DNA from: Symbiodinium natans
Taxonomy: Eukaryota > Sar > Dinophyceae > Suessiales > Symbiodiniaceae
Reading direction: 5' to 3'
NCBI GenBank assembly: GCA_905221605.1
Contig: CAJNDS010000184.1
Location: forward strand, 71,501-135,500
Length of the DNA stretch: 64,000 nucleotides
The notes beneath the pieces are model-generated. The model searched no databases. It was not told the origin of the DNA and saw nothing but the letters and a program-made list of their open reading frames with translations. How positions within the stretch are numbered: the first letter of the stretch is position 1; every line of letters starts with the position of its first letter. Below are positions 22,196 to 33,651 of the stretch, piece by piece. A program made the translations under genes and the position numbers.

Positions 22196-23574
22196 TTACA
22201 TGCAGCACGGCCCTTTTCGGCCTTTCTCGAAAAAGCCCACAATTTGATTCGCCGCAGCCACGCCGGCCTGGGCTTGCCACTGCCATGCCACCTACTTAGT
22301 ACTTACAGCTTTCAATGACTATCAGTTTTCCTTAGGATTGCTACCGCCAAAGTGGGAAGCTTCCAGGTTAGGAAATGATCTCCGAGGCGTTCCCAAGTCG
22401 AGCTGCGTTGTCATTGGCCTCTGCGGTTTGGGCTCCCATCTTCTTCTTGGTGAAGATGAGGCGCTTTCCGTACTTGTCACCAACAGCAGCCTCTGGTTGT
22501 GGTCGTGGACAGCAGTGCAAGGCTCGGCTAGACCGGATAGACCCATTCGACCGGTGCCCCACCTTGCCTTGTAGGGTTCGATGTCTTTGGGTGCCACGTC
22601 GCACAGATAGCAGAAATCTGGCCTTGTCTTGAGGACCTCGATCATGTCAGCCTGGCCGAAACAAGTAGACAGGCTTAAGCTAAAGCCATGGAGGCAGCTG
22701 CTACTGCTGCTCAACATTGCACCGCGGAGCTTCCACGAACGAGATCTACATTAGCACCTCGTGAACCACCTCCGTGCGCGCAGTGTTGATAAGAGAGCCG
22801 CCCTTCGGCATTTTCATGAGCAGCTCCTGCGGCCCGGCAAGTTCGAAACATCACAGACATCAAGGAGCAAAGCAGAGAAATGAGACAACCATGCCGAGTG
22901 GACGTGTGCTACATGTGCAACCTGAAGGGCTCCTTATTAATGGATGCTTTGGTCTCATCCGTCAGTGGCACATGCAAAGACACGTACTGGTGCTCAAAAA
23001 GCCCGGCCACAGAAGACACCGGCTCGGCTCCCATTTCCTTGATCTTGTCTGCAGGGATATAGGGGTCGTAGGCGAAGCTTTTCATGCCGAAACCCTGGGC
23101 CAGCTTGTGCACTGCACGGGCAACTGCTCCGAAGCCGTAGAAGGCAATTTCACGATTGACAAGCTCGAAGCCGCTGGTGCCATCAAAATTGTTTCGGGCA
23201 CTGACAATCATCATGCCAAACACAAGCTCAGCCACCGCATTCGCATTCTGGCCAGGAGTGTTCATAGCCGTGATGCTCTTGGCCTCGCAAGCCTTGAGGT
23301 CAATATTGTCGTAGCCAGCGCCGGCACGAACAACGATCTTGAGCTTCCCGGCCTTGTCCAGAACAGCCTGATCCACAATATCACTTCGGATGATCATGGC
23401 ATCAACGTCAGCCACCGCTGCAAGCAGGTCATCCTTGCTTTTGTAGTTCTCCAATTTTTTCAGCGTGTAGTTGGCCTCCTTGACTACACTCTCTATCTTC
23501 TCGACGGCGGCGGCGGCAAATGCCTTCTCTGTGGCCAGCAAAACAGTTCGGGCCTTGCCGGCTTCACCAGCCAT
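22196..23574 (-). CDS. serA: D-3-phosphoglycerate dehydrogenase, five exons
   Basis: This enzyme oxidises 3-phosphoglycerate to 3-phosphohydroxypyruvate with NAD, the first step of serine synthesis. The exons I can place are 23574-22933, 22826-22758, 22651-22568, 22490-22407 and 22267-22196, giving 316 residues and a stop. Every acceptor is AG|G; donors are GA, GT, GC and GC; introns are 106, 106, 77 and 139 nt. All junctions are phase 0 and restore family sequence: ASINK|ELLMKMPKGG, TEVVHE|ADMIEVL, IEPYK|AAVGDKYGK, EANDN|AGVAAANQIV. Motifs: VVRAGAGYDNIDL, the NAD loop YGFGAVARAV followed by AYDPY, SLINTAR with the catalytic Arg (231), DVAP (255-258), and KKKMGAQTAEAN where most family members have a catalytic His. 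The Lys places it with the short, ACT-less Lys-type enzymes described from Entamoeba. I chose ATG 23574 because of its good context (GACATGGCT) and the spliced-leader relict 36 nt upstream. Another 3' exon cannot be excluded. Confidence 0.93.
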
Positions 23575-23610
23575 GTCTTGCAAGTGGGCGGCAGAATGCG
23601 GCAGAGCAAG

Positions 23611-23631
23611 CTTGAGTCAAAATTGTACTGC
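23611..23631 (-). promoter_or_regulatory. Relict dinoflagellate spliced leader upstream of phosphoglycerate dehydrogenase
   Basis: The minus strand reads CAATTTTGACTCAAG at 23,625-23,611. The conserved leader's 3' end is CCATTTTGGCTCAAG, so 13 of 15 bases match, and the final ATTTTG-x-CTCAAG matches 12 of 13. It ends in AG 36 nt before the start codon, which is where the trans-splice acceptor of this mRNA should be. Known recycled dinoflagellate genes carry such relicts exactly here. Confidence 0.65.
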
Positions 23632-23989
23632 GCACGAAACGAGCACTGTCCCTCATCATGACAAGCAAAGCAATTAAACTCCAGGTCGGGCATTGTCACC
23701 GTCATTGCAAGACACAGTCGTGGTTGAGCAGCCTCAGTCGGCTAGCTCCCAAATCTGCAGCAGACGTCGCCTCGGTCACGCGTCCTAACGTTCTCCAGTG
23801 CGCTGTTGAACCTGTCCCTGAATCGGGCAGTCTTCCCTGAAGGAGGCAAACGCCTCGTGTGCAAATTGGTATGAGCCAGGTTGCATGTCCGATGGCAGCA
23901 AGTATTGCCATGGCTTGTGGCAACCGATCGGCGTGGGATGGAAAATCGTCTCCACCTCATCGACGGCGTGTGCTCAAACAGGAGAATGC

Positions 23990-24140
23990 CGAAGTGCCGA
24001 GCCAAATGACACACACACACACACACAGACAGAGTTCAGACAATATGACTTTCTGGGATGATGGGAGGGAGAGGGCCACGGAGAGGCAGAGAGCGACAGA
24101 CAGACGGAAGAGAGAAAGATAGAGATGGGGCGAGAGAGTG
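23990..24140. repeat. Short CA and GA/GAGA low-complexity tracts
   Basis: (CA)9 lies at about 24,009-24,027, followed by purine-rich GAGAGG/GACAGA sequence at 24,060-24,140. No gene is seen from here to 25,700 that I can support. Confidence 0.7.
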
Positions 24141-24375
24141 AGTGCGCGGAGGGAATCCAAATTCCGAGCAGTGCCGACCACGTCACAGAAAACTCTTGCG
24201 CCACCTGCGTGCACACAGCTCTTCAACTGTACCGGTATGGTTTTGAAAGCATAAAGTCTTGTCAGGCTTGCAATCTTACCTTCCGTGAAGGAACACGCGC
24301 TGCCAAGTCGATCGCTGCATGAGCAAAGCACATGTCTTCCTTAGATTGCTGGCACAGGAAGGAACGAATACATCT

Positions 24376-24455
24376 CTATATATATATATATGTATAGTTT
24401 ATATAAAATAATATAATATAACATAATATAATATACTATATATGTATACATACAG
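24376..24455. repeat. AT-rich TATA/TAATA tract
   Basis: About 80 bp of almost pure A+T, including (TA)n and a repeated ATAATATA motif. The adjacent 24,617-24,656 contains a 20-bp tandem duplication (GTACAATGTATCTACTAGT). Confidence 0.85.
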
Positions 24456-25868
24456 CTGTTTGCATACAGTGATGCATGTCATCTTGCAGCACTCGCTGTG
24501 AGCAACAGGTCCCAAGCGATGTGTCTCTTACTGGTTCTTGCTCAACGTGAGATTGGACAAAGGGCCTCCAGAAGCCCCCGACGTCTTCGGAGGCCAAACT
24601 GTGACAAGAGCTCATGTGTACAATGTATCTACTAGTTGTACAATGTATCTACTAGTCGTGCATGGGGACATCTCTGGGAACGGTATCTCGAGAGCGGAAC
24701 GCAAACTTCCGGGGATGAACCCGGGGGAATGAAGCATGGAGGAAACATCCAGACATCTCTGTAGCCCTGATTCGGCCACGCGTCGTTTCGCGAGGGCCAT
24801 GGGGGTGCTACCTCGCCGGCAGCTGTCGCCTGCATGTGTCAAGCACGACTAGATACCATCAATTGCGTGCCTGCAGCACGCACAGCATGGTTCGAATATG
24901 GACCTGCATGTGGTCCAACGCGGCGTGCAGGAAGTCACAGTGCCTCACCGTTAGCCGAGCTTGCGGACTCCCACGCGCGCTACCGCAGACAGTGCAAATA
25001 CAACGGATGTTACCAGTAGCACAGCTGCCTGACGGAAAAGCCACCATTGCCCACACAGGCTCTGTCCTTGCATCTGGCTGATAAGCCGCTTGAAGTTTGT
25101 TCTGCATGAGCACAGCACATTTCACTCCACACATTTCCAAACACGTGGTTGTCGTCGGTGAAAATACAGTACTTATATGTACTTATGAACTTGTGGTGCC
25201 ACATCACGGGTGCCTCGCTGATGCCGCGGCAAATAGCAACAGCATGATCGAGGCCCCGATGTGCTTCAGGGCATTTTGACTGACACTCAGCTTCCTCTGC
25301 CCAGCTCCAGGGTGCCCCCACCAAGTCATAGCAAAGAAAGCCTCACATTGCTGCATATTGTTGTGGCTGCTTCGTGAGTGCCGTCCTCGTCCTACTTCCA
25401 CACATCTCTAAGAAGCGACCTGTACTCTTGAGACCCTGGTTGCATCTGGTTGCGCTGCTGCACTATGTTGCACTGGCGACAACCAGGCCAGGCTGTCAAC
25501 GGCTGTCATGATGACTCTTCATCTTCTGAATCTATCAAGCCAAGCACCTCGGTGCAGTCACGTAGCGCTCCAGGCCAGGACGCAAAAGCAAGGAGTCACA
25601 TTCCTCGGATCTTTTCTCGCAGCTTTGCATATTGGAGCAGCGAGAGCAGCAAGACTGCAACGCCAGAGCATGCTTTGCTTGACTATCAAGTTTCGACGAA
25701 GAGGGCCAACTTACCACCAGCCGCGTTGATCCAGGACAGCAAGTCCTCCCGGTGTCAAAGGTCTTCCAGAGCAGCCTAGAGGCCTAGGCCTATGCGGGTT
25801 AAGAGAAGCGCAACACATTTTCACGGCGTCGCCAGCATGCCTGCGATCGGCGGAAGTTCGCATAGCCT

Positions 25869-26676
25869 TCACGCGTGAAGTTGGCCATCGGTAGGCAGTG
25901 CAGGTGAACGAAGGACCAGGTCCTCTACAGCCCATCCAGAGGCTCTGAAGTAGAACTTGTTGGCGTTCTCTGCTAGCACATGCGCACACACACAAAGGTA
26001 ATGACATGTGTGATTCCTTACATCGTGCCCAGCTTGCCAGAATGAACTTGAGTGTGACGGAAAGAGCCTGTCCTCACTATCTGCTCGACGAACCTCATAT
26101 TGCTCTCGCCACAAACAATGAGTAGGGCCCATGCACCTTGAGCTTGCACAGCTTGCCCCAAAGGGAGTTCAAGGCCAGTATAGAGATGGAAGCAAAGCGC
26201 CTGGCTCGAGCAGGCTCATCGCAGAACGGAGCACCACCTCGAGGTCCTCAAAGCGATGTGCGCACGAGGCGTCCAGGTGGTTGTTGCGAGTCAGTGTCTG
26301 TTCTTTCGCCACTCCTTCTTGCAGCGGTCTTACTTTTTCAGCATGTAGTGGGGCTTTGTTTTGGCCGGTACGCCCATGGCAGACCATCGCCCCCACTTCA
26401 GCATCCACGAGGTGTGCAAAGCATTTCTTACACGTCTTTTCGGAGTTCCAGTCGTGTGGCTCTGCAGAGTTGTTGTGCCTGACCTGACAAATATCGCCTC
26501 TTAGGAAAAGTGCTTGCAATCTATATGTCTTGGGCACCAGAACTCGTGGCTTTTTGAGTGCTGTGCCGCTGTAGGACGACTGGACCAGGCGGACAAAAAA
26601 ACAGGCCTGCAAAGCCTAAGACCTGCGTCGTTCGGTGCTTGAACGCTGGCGCAATGACTGAGAAAGCGAAATGAGG

Positions 26677-26714
<38 letters not shown>

Positions 26715-26840
26715 GTTGCTCCAGTGTCGGTTTTCAGAAACAATCTGTCGAGCTCCTCATGTTCGCGCATCTCGATCAGCACCACGACCCACTCCGAGAA
26801 TCTGGGCAATCCTGTGCATTCAGGGATCCATGTGCATGTC
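25869..26840 (-). CDS. Candidate multi-exon gene, unknown
   Basis: Three minus frames look coding in the order 26,830-26,720 (FSEWVVVLIEMREHEELDRL), 26,612-26,169 (LKKPRVLVPKTYRLQALF, DWNSEKTCKKCFAHLVDAE, HRFEDLEVVLRSAMSLLEPG) and 26,130-25,869 (CLWREQYEVRRADSEDRLF, ENANKFYFRASGWAVEDLVL). A GA microsatellite separates the first two. No domain is recognised. Splice sites are not resolved, so the frames may belong to more than one gene. Confidence 0.3.
26678..26711. repeat. (GA)n microsatellite
   Basis: About 30 bp of GAGA repeat lies between two candidate exons; its minus-strand translation (SLSLSL) is not counted as coding. Confidence 0.9.
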
Positions 26841-27008
26841 CTGATTCCACTGGCTTTCGCGTCGATGGGATGCAAGCAATGCACATGCACTGCACATGCG
26901 CATGATTTGCACACGTCCTTTATAAGCAAGATGTCAGGTTGCTCGACACTGGCTCGACATAAAACTGGGGGCTCAGTGTCTGCTTAACTATACAATGAAA
27001 CGGCAGCA

Positions 27009-27689
27009 TCAGGCCGCTGCAGAAGGATCTGAGTCATGGGACGTCTTCAATTTATCCCCAAGCTGGAAGTAATGGAAGGTCGCTTCGCAACCGTTCTGCT
27101 CAATTGGCGAGAAGCAAAAGACTCCCATCTTCCATGGCTTGCTGCTTCGCAAGCTGGCAATTCGCACAAAAGCAAAATCCGCCGCGGTTGCTGCCGTGTC
27201 CCCTGGATGAAAAGGTGCTGCTTCCACGACAAGTGCGGGGCCCTGCTCTGGGCCTGGGCACTCGCGATGCACGCGAAGACGCAGGGAGGTGCTGGCCCCA
27301 TCCCAATCGGCCCACTGCTGCGTGCTCCAATCTGAGAAACCATCGTTTGTGACGACGCAGGAGAGCCTGGGCACGGCATCGCAAAATTCAATGCCGGCTT
27401 TTACCCACGTGGACTCGTCGACCATCACCATCGCCCCAGCTTGATCAAACTGTGCCCGAGGATGCAAAGTAAACGCGACGGACATTGTCATCTCCGAGTC
27501 TTCCACAGGACACACCAAAATCTGGCCGTCATGTTTCACGAGCAATGGCTTGTAGAAGGTACGGCTCCAGAAGTCGCGCTTTGCTGTGGGCCGTATCCGT
27601 ATGCCCTTTCCGGCTTCGATCAGGTCGTGCTCAGGTGCTGACGGCTCCCACACCAAACTGGCATCAGCAAACGACTCTACGCTGGGCAT
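27009..27689 (-). CDS. DUF1349 family protein (concanavalin A-like fold)
   Basis: A 226-codon frame starts at ATG 27689. It matches the DUF1349 family (yeast regulation-of-enolase-1-like and many bacterial proteins of about 200 residues), whose biochemical role is not settled and whose fold is a lectin-like beta sandwich. Diagnostic segments: KRDFWSRTFYKPLLVKHDGQ, MSVAFTLHPRAQFDQAGAMV, VDESTWVKAGIEFCDAVPRL, SCVVTNDGFSDWS, LRLRVHRECP, ADFAFVRIASL and the C-terminal EATFHYFQLGDK. The whole domain is in one exon. Just upstream, TTAG|GGC at about 27,710 is a good acceptor in the same frame, so a short 5' exon may exist; a frame reading MNPSRRPTWTEQKYIDG precedes it. No secretion signal is seen. 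Confidence 0.88.
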   Translation of the reverse strand: MPSVESFADASLVWEPSAPEHDLIEAGKGIRIRPTAKRDFWSRTFYKPLLVKHDGQILVCPVEDSEMTMSVAFTLHPRAQFDQAGAMVMVDESTWVKAGIEFCDAVPRLSCVVTNDGFSDWSTQQWADWDGASTSLRLRVHRECPGPEQGPALVVEAAPFHPGDTAATAADFAFVRIASLRSSKPWKMGVFCFSPIEQNGCEATFHYFQLGDKLKTSHDSDPSAAA

Positions 27690-28848
27690 TGTGGCTACTT
27701 CCTCAGAGGCGCCCTAAGCCTAGCCATCTATGTACTTCTGCTCGGTCCAAGTTGGGCGGCGGGAGGGATTCATCTGTTTCTTGATGTGCACAAAACTTGC
27801 TAAGTCTACTGAATGCTCTATTCAACTGTACTGAAGCTACCCGAACATTATCATCCCATGTTGTTGGCCTGTGATGGGGCTGCTGTCCATGGCCCGCCGC
27901 TTCTGTGAAAGGTGTTCCTCCAATCCGCTCAGCACGTAAACCGATTAAGCCACTTTGAAGCTACAAAGATGACGAAATGACGAATGATGAGGAAGCTCTC
28001 AAGGGAACGTAAGCAGGAGCCGTGAGACGAAGTTGTGCTCAGTTCCGAGCCTTCCAGATGCGGTGGCTTTCACATCGCCACAAGCCCCAGCAGGCAAGTG
28101 TGCTGGCATCTCCTACATCTCCTGGACTTTCAAAAATGTTTGGGCGGCTACATGCAGCAACAAGCGAGTGATGCTCACCTTAAGGCAATCCAGGCTGTCC
28201 TTGAAGCTGGAGCTCGGAGAGCTCGGATAGCTCGGATGGGCCTGGACCATTCCGCCAGGTCAGGCCGCGCAGGACGTGCAAGGCAAAGCCTCAACGGACA
28301 AAGTTCACTGGACTCGACAGCATACTATTTACGACGATGTCGAGGGAACATGTGGAAACTTTCCTTGCCAAGACGCGCAAGGCTTCCACATCGTCGCCTG
28401 GTTGAAAAAGGCCTAGGACCTAGTTGATTCATTCTGCCTCGAACGCACTCCTGATGGCTTATGTATTATTGGATGCACCTGTGGTGTCATTGACGCAGGG
28501 TGACGCAGGCATCACCGCGCCCCATTGCTGAGAAGGGGAACAGGAGTCAAACCGAACGTGGCTGGCCTACCAAAGCCCATGTGAAGTTCTGCGCGCTACT
28601 ATCCAAACAAGAAAAATCTGGCCTAATAATGAAGCACCTAAGCATCACAGACAAAAATGAGCATTGGAAACAGACGACTAATTTGTCAGGGGTATGGCGG
28701 GTATGGCGGGTATGGGAACCCGGGTCCAAACCCCGCAGTGCTTGAATTAGCAGTGAACACCGAGAAAAGGTTGGAGACTGATGGGCTGAGCATGGATCAC
28801 CATGAGATTACCATAACTCACCAACACCGCAGTGCTGTTCGAGGACCG
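27690..28848. other. No supported gene
   Basis: Only short open frames occur. A small GTATGGCGG repeat (three tandem copies) is at 28,693-28,718. This interval would contain the promoter/5' region of the DUF1349 gene, but no element is recognised; dinoflagellate promoters lack reliable motifs. Confidence 0.4.
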
Positions 28849-29295
28849 TCAACAAACGCTTCTCTGCTCAGCAAAGGGCTGATGAGCTGCCTGAGGACAG
28901 CTGCAAGTAGCCGAGCCTCCAAGCCAGCTTAGAAAGGGTGCCAATCCCCGTGTAAGCATGTAAGCCGCTGTAAGCCTTACAGTACAGGCTTCTGGCTTGG
29001 GGCGCTGCAACGTGAGCGTCTCGCAGTCCTTGGGCTGGTGACCTCCAGGAAAAGGAACATGCTTTTCGGCAAAGATCACAAGAAAGGTACATGATGACAT
29101 AACGCGAAACGTTGGGTCTTCAGTCTTCAGTGCTGTAGTAGAAGAAGTTTGCCCAAAGGGCACCCCTTCCGGAACAGAAGAGGGTGGCTTTCGACCCCCT
29201 CCCCCCACAAGCTTTCCACGTGTGCGCTGCAATGTAGCCTCTTGTTCAGTCAATGGACATCCGGAACGGTCCGGAACCCCATGGAAATGAAGCAA
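28849..29295 (-). CDS. Candidate exon, unknown
   Basis: A 148-codon minus frame includes [40 protein letters not shown] and [19 protein letters not shown]. The 3' part has a weak hydrophobic segment. It borders the GT microsatellite; a second short frame on the far side (30,130-30,070, LRAKISGSRALEAAHWCF) could be the preceding exon. Function unknown. Confidence 0.25.
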   Translation of the reverse strand: MLHFHGVPDRSGCPLTEQEATLQRTRGKLVGGGGRKPPSSVPEGVPFGQTSSTTALKTEDPTFRVMSSCTFLVIFAEKHVPFPGGHQPKDCETLTLQRPKPEACTVRLTAAYMLTRGLAPFLSWLGGSATCSCPQAAHQPFAEQRSVC

Positions 29296-29317
29296 ATCAT
29301 GCTACTTCGGTGCTTTC

Positions 29318-30069
<752 letters not shown>

Positions 30070-32319
30070 AGTTTGAAACACCAGTGTGCGGCTTCTAAGG
30101 CACGACTTCCAGAAATCTTTGCCCTCAGTGATCCCAGGGATTTATGAAGACGGGGCACGACTTAATCAAGCAAGTTTCTGTATTGGAATGGTAAAGCCTC
30201 CAAAATAGTGACAGCAAGTGTAAGCAATTGCGAGATACATGCTTGCACTGCTAGGTCTAAGTTTGCGTCGCTTAGGCATGGCGGGGGTAACTTTCAGTTG
30301 ATGACAACCAGTGGTAACCAAACACAGTTATTGCAGGCTAGTGCAGGGCAGAAAGTCATGCACGCATGCACGCTTGTTCCAAGCGCCCTACGCAAAAGCT
30401 CTCGAAGTTCCATCTCCGCCTCGTCGGCCCGACCTGCACCCACTGCCAACCAGATCGTGCGCAGCCAGTGATTACATTAAAACAGTCAAAGGATTCCAAC
30501 TAGGTCCCTGGCCAGTTTGTTGAAGAGCCATTGCCTTGTCAGTCAAACTGCAGCCAGCCGCATCAGCAGGTAAGGGGCCCAAATGCTGAATCCAGAAGCC
30601 GAGGTTTGTGCCCGGGCAAGCCGGGCTGGACCCTGCGTCGGGTCCAGGTCTGTTGCCTTGGAACAATGAAGCGGAAGGCGGAAGCGGAGTCACTCACTCT
30701 CTTCTTGCTGCAAGGCATAACCCGTCAGTTGACTGTGTGACATACGTACAAGTACTGCACATGATCATGCCATGTTTGGCTTAACTATCTATGGACACCT
30801 TCCTCAAGATTCTTCACGCAATGCTACCATTCACATGATCTTCCAAGCAGCTGAGCTCAAGCTGAGCTCTGATCCCTGCGTGATTCCTCCAAGGCTTCCG
30901 GAAACCGCCGCAGCCTTTTCCAAGGAGCTCAGCAGTTCCGCGTGTGAGGGGCTAACTCGGGTTGACTGTCTAGGAACCAGCTAGATGCTACACCGCTACA
31001 CGGGAAGGCGTGGGGAACATCAACATGTGGGCAGCAAGTCGTTTCGACCCCGTGGGCGTCGAGGCTTCCCATATATGGGAACACCTTGTTTTCAGTCTCA
31101 TTCCCTTGGCAAATGACTCCTCCCCTTTTCTGTTCAAGGTTTGAATGTTTTACATTACCTGGAGAACCTCATGTGCGGGGACTTGGGTGACCTTCCAAGC
31201 CACGGCCCGACAGTCATTAGGGCCTAGGGGCCCTCAAACAAAGCCCCCTAAACAAGGGGGCTTTCTGTAGGGACGCGATTGCGGGTGCTGCATGTGTTGG
31301 ACGTGTTGGTGATGCTATGAGGGATCCCAGCCGGCACTGAGCTTGTAGAAGGCCCCCCCCAAGCATCCCAACAACCGACACTCTCAATCATCCCAACCCG
31401 GCTTCACAACCCTTAGCCCATCCCCAAAATCTTGATCCCTTGCTCCCTATAGACAAACCTTTCCATTGACCCTGCTGCTAAACACGATGCAGGGACGTGC
31501 TGCTCCAGCAGAAGTGCGTGACATCAACCCAAAGAGCTTTTGCTCCTCTGTATCGCAGCGGGTGACTTTGCATCATCTGTCACATTGCCAGCCTTTTACT
31601 TTGCGAGGGTGAGGGCAAGCAAAGGTGCAGCTGTGGCATGAAGCCTGCTGCTGCACGAATGCACTACCATCAGCCCCCTGAGCCACCTGTGAAACGAAGA
31701 CGGGCTGAGGCACAGTCGAACCATTGGCGAGCAGTTTCGGTGCCTTTTGACTTGATCAAAGGGGCTGCATGCTGCAGCTTGCGTGATTTGAAAGCCACTT
31801 AGGTACGTCACTTCCTGGGCAATGAAAAGGACCTTCATATGGCACTTCATGGGCCTTCCTGTGACAACTTTTCCTGGAAACCGTCGGCCCACTGGTTTGA
31901 TGTGCCATGCCAGCGCAACACGCGAGTTTCGCGCCTGTCTTCAGAACCCTAATCCCCTGCTTCAAACCATGGCTTGGAAAAGGAGTTACTGTAAGGGCTG
32001 AAAGGGATACTTTCATGATCTGCCCCGCAAACAGAGACTAGCGCCCGGTGGTTATTGAGACACTCGCGGATTGGCTTGCATCTTGGAGAAGGTCCTGATC
32101 CCATGTCTCGAAGAAGTTACGCGGCCCACACCTTTCCATCATTGCATGCCACTCCGGGGAAGTCCCACCGGCTACCATGAGACAAACGCCTCCGTTCACT
32201 GAGATCAGCACTATGAACCTGCGCTGGACATAGCCAACCCTCTGAGGTTGAAGCAGCGATTGGACTCTTGAAGGTTTCTACTGCTCCGTCAGCGGCACGA
32301 ACAACTAAATTGAACTTGT
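30070..32319. other. No supported gene
   Basis: Short frames only. The minus frame 30,472-30,693 and the 32,117-32,323 frame (FNLVVRAADGAVETFKSP) are protein-like but unassigned; the latter starts with an ATG overlapping the end of the frame above it. Confidence 0.35.
31240..31264. repeat. Perfect 9-bp stem inverted repeat
   Basis: AAAGCCCCC and GGGGGCTTT are separated by a seven-base loop (TAAACAA). No gene ends nearby, so I do not call it a terminator. Confidence 0.7.
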
Positions 32320-32632
32320 TCATTCATCTGAGTCATCTGGCTTGTGAACTGTAGTTGCCTGAATTGAAACCTTATTAGTCTTGTTGCCTGACCTGGTGGC
32401 TTCATTGTGGGTGGCTACAGTAGCGTCTCTAACCTTCTGATTTCTTGGAGTTTGGGCAGTGCCCAACAGAACATTTAGACTACGGCAGCGATGGCCAATG
32501 TTAGCAAATGCACATTTACTTACACAATGTCTTTTCTGATCACGCTTATGTCTCACTAAGTAGTGTACGTGAGCGAAGGCTGCTCCACTCCAGCCTCCTG
32601 TTGCAAACCTGTACTTTTTCGAAGCTCCGCCT
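32320..32632 (-). CDS. Candidate terminal exon, unknown, Cys/His-containing
   Basis: A minus frame opens at a TACAAG|GC acceptor-like site (about 32,632) and ends at TGA 32,320. It reads YRFATGGWSGAAFAHVHYLV, then HKRDQKRHCVSKCAFANIGH with RC, then a polar tail ending HKPDDSDE. The Cys/His pattern (C-x3-C-x8-H-x-C) is loosely like a zinc knuckle but does not fit the classical CCHC spacing. GC content is lower than in the neighbours. A GTAAGT donor-like site lies within. Unknown function. Confidence 0.35.
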
Positions 32633-32952
32633 TGTAAATCGAAAGCCGAACTTAGACTTTGTGCGTCCGCCGCTCGTCCTCTTGTGGCTCGTCACTGCGC
32701 CGGCAGCTCAAAAGACCTCAGCAAGCGAGTCTTCCCTTGAGTTTATAGACAGTTTAGGTCGAGATAGGCATTCTGTGTGGGCCATACTTGGTTCAGAACA
32801 CATGCAGTTAACTTGTTTCACTTCCCACGATTGCAAACATGCGATCCAAGTGTGCAGGCGGGTGATGCGCAAGCAAGGCTCGTTTGTTTTCCTTAATACC
32901 AGTAAAAAGGACACCTTCCGCAAAGCTGCCAAGAGTTGCTTTGCCACTTTGC

Positions 32953-33095
32953 CCTCGAACTTGATGACGATAGACACAGATAGTTTTCTGCAGTGCGCAC
33001 GGCCCCTAAGCCCTAGAAAGAGTGCCTCGAAATTGATGACGACAGACACAGATAGCTTTCTACAGTGCGCACGGCCCTAAGCCCTAGAAAGAGTG
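32953..33095. repeat. Two-copy 72-bp tandem duplication
   Basis: Unit 32,953-33,024 recurs at 33,025-33,095 with a handful of substitutions and one deleted C. Both contain GATAGACACAGATAG or GACAGACACAGATAG and CCCTAGAAAGAGTGC. Confidence 0.9.
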
Positions 33096-33399
33096 CAATT
33101 GTGCCGCTTGAGTAGCCACCTGCGACGCCAAAAGACCTACCGGAAAGACTAAGAGACAGAGAGCCGCGACAGAGTTTTTGCTGAGAAACCGTGCCCTGCA
33201 CCAGACGGAACCCAGAGCAAACAAACCTCCAACCATTCGGCGTGTCTGCGCGCAAGAAGGATCGCAAACAAATGCACACCGGCCCGTCGCGTCCCACGTG
33301 ATGTTCCGCAAGTCATGTCCGGCTCCGCTTGCCATCAAAGCACGCAATCGACGAAGCGCGCACGGCATGCCCTGCTATTTGAGCTGTCAAAGGCTGTGA

Positions 33400-33651
33400 G
33401 TGATGAACGGCACAAGGGAGCAATTTGCAAGCAGTGCTGTGCTGTGTGCATTTCTATGTTCACCGAAACTTAAGGCAACAGGTAGGAAAGCCAAACTAGT
33501 CGACGTCAAGGGGCCATCGGGACTCCGTGAATCACAATGCCCTCCTGCTCGAGTCCTGCATCTGCATCAAGTGCCACCTCGTGTCGATGATCTGCTCAGA
33601 ATTGCTGCGGAGGTAAATGCCAAGCGATGGAGCAGCAAGATGCTCCACTAG
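33400..33651 (+). CDS. Weak candidate exon, unknown
   Basis: A plus frame reads KLKATGRKAKLVDVKGPSGL and RVDDLLRIAAEVNAKRWSSK. It is one of few plausible plus-strand frames; with all better genes on the minus strand I give it low weight. No family recognised. Confidence 0.15.
   Translation: MMNGTREQFASSAVLCAFLCSPKLKATGRKAKLVDVKGPSGLRESQCPPARVLHLHQVPPRVDDLLRIAAEVNAKRWSSKMLH

Noticed and set aside
22774-23661. 295-codon plus-strand frame, the longest plus-strand frame in the window
   Set aside because: It is the antisense shadow of the phosphoglycerate dehydrogenase exon 1, whose minus-strand frame has clear family motifs.
31240-31264. Rho-independent terminator
   Set aside because: A GC stem followed by TTT is present, but this is eukaryotic nuclear DNA and no gene ends there.
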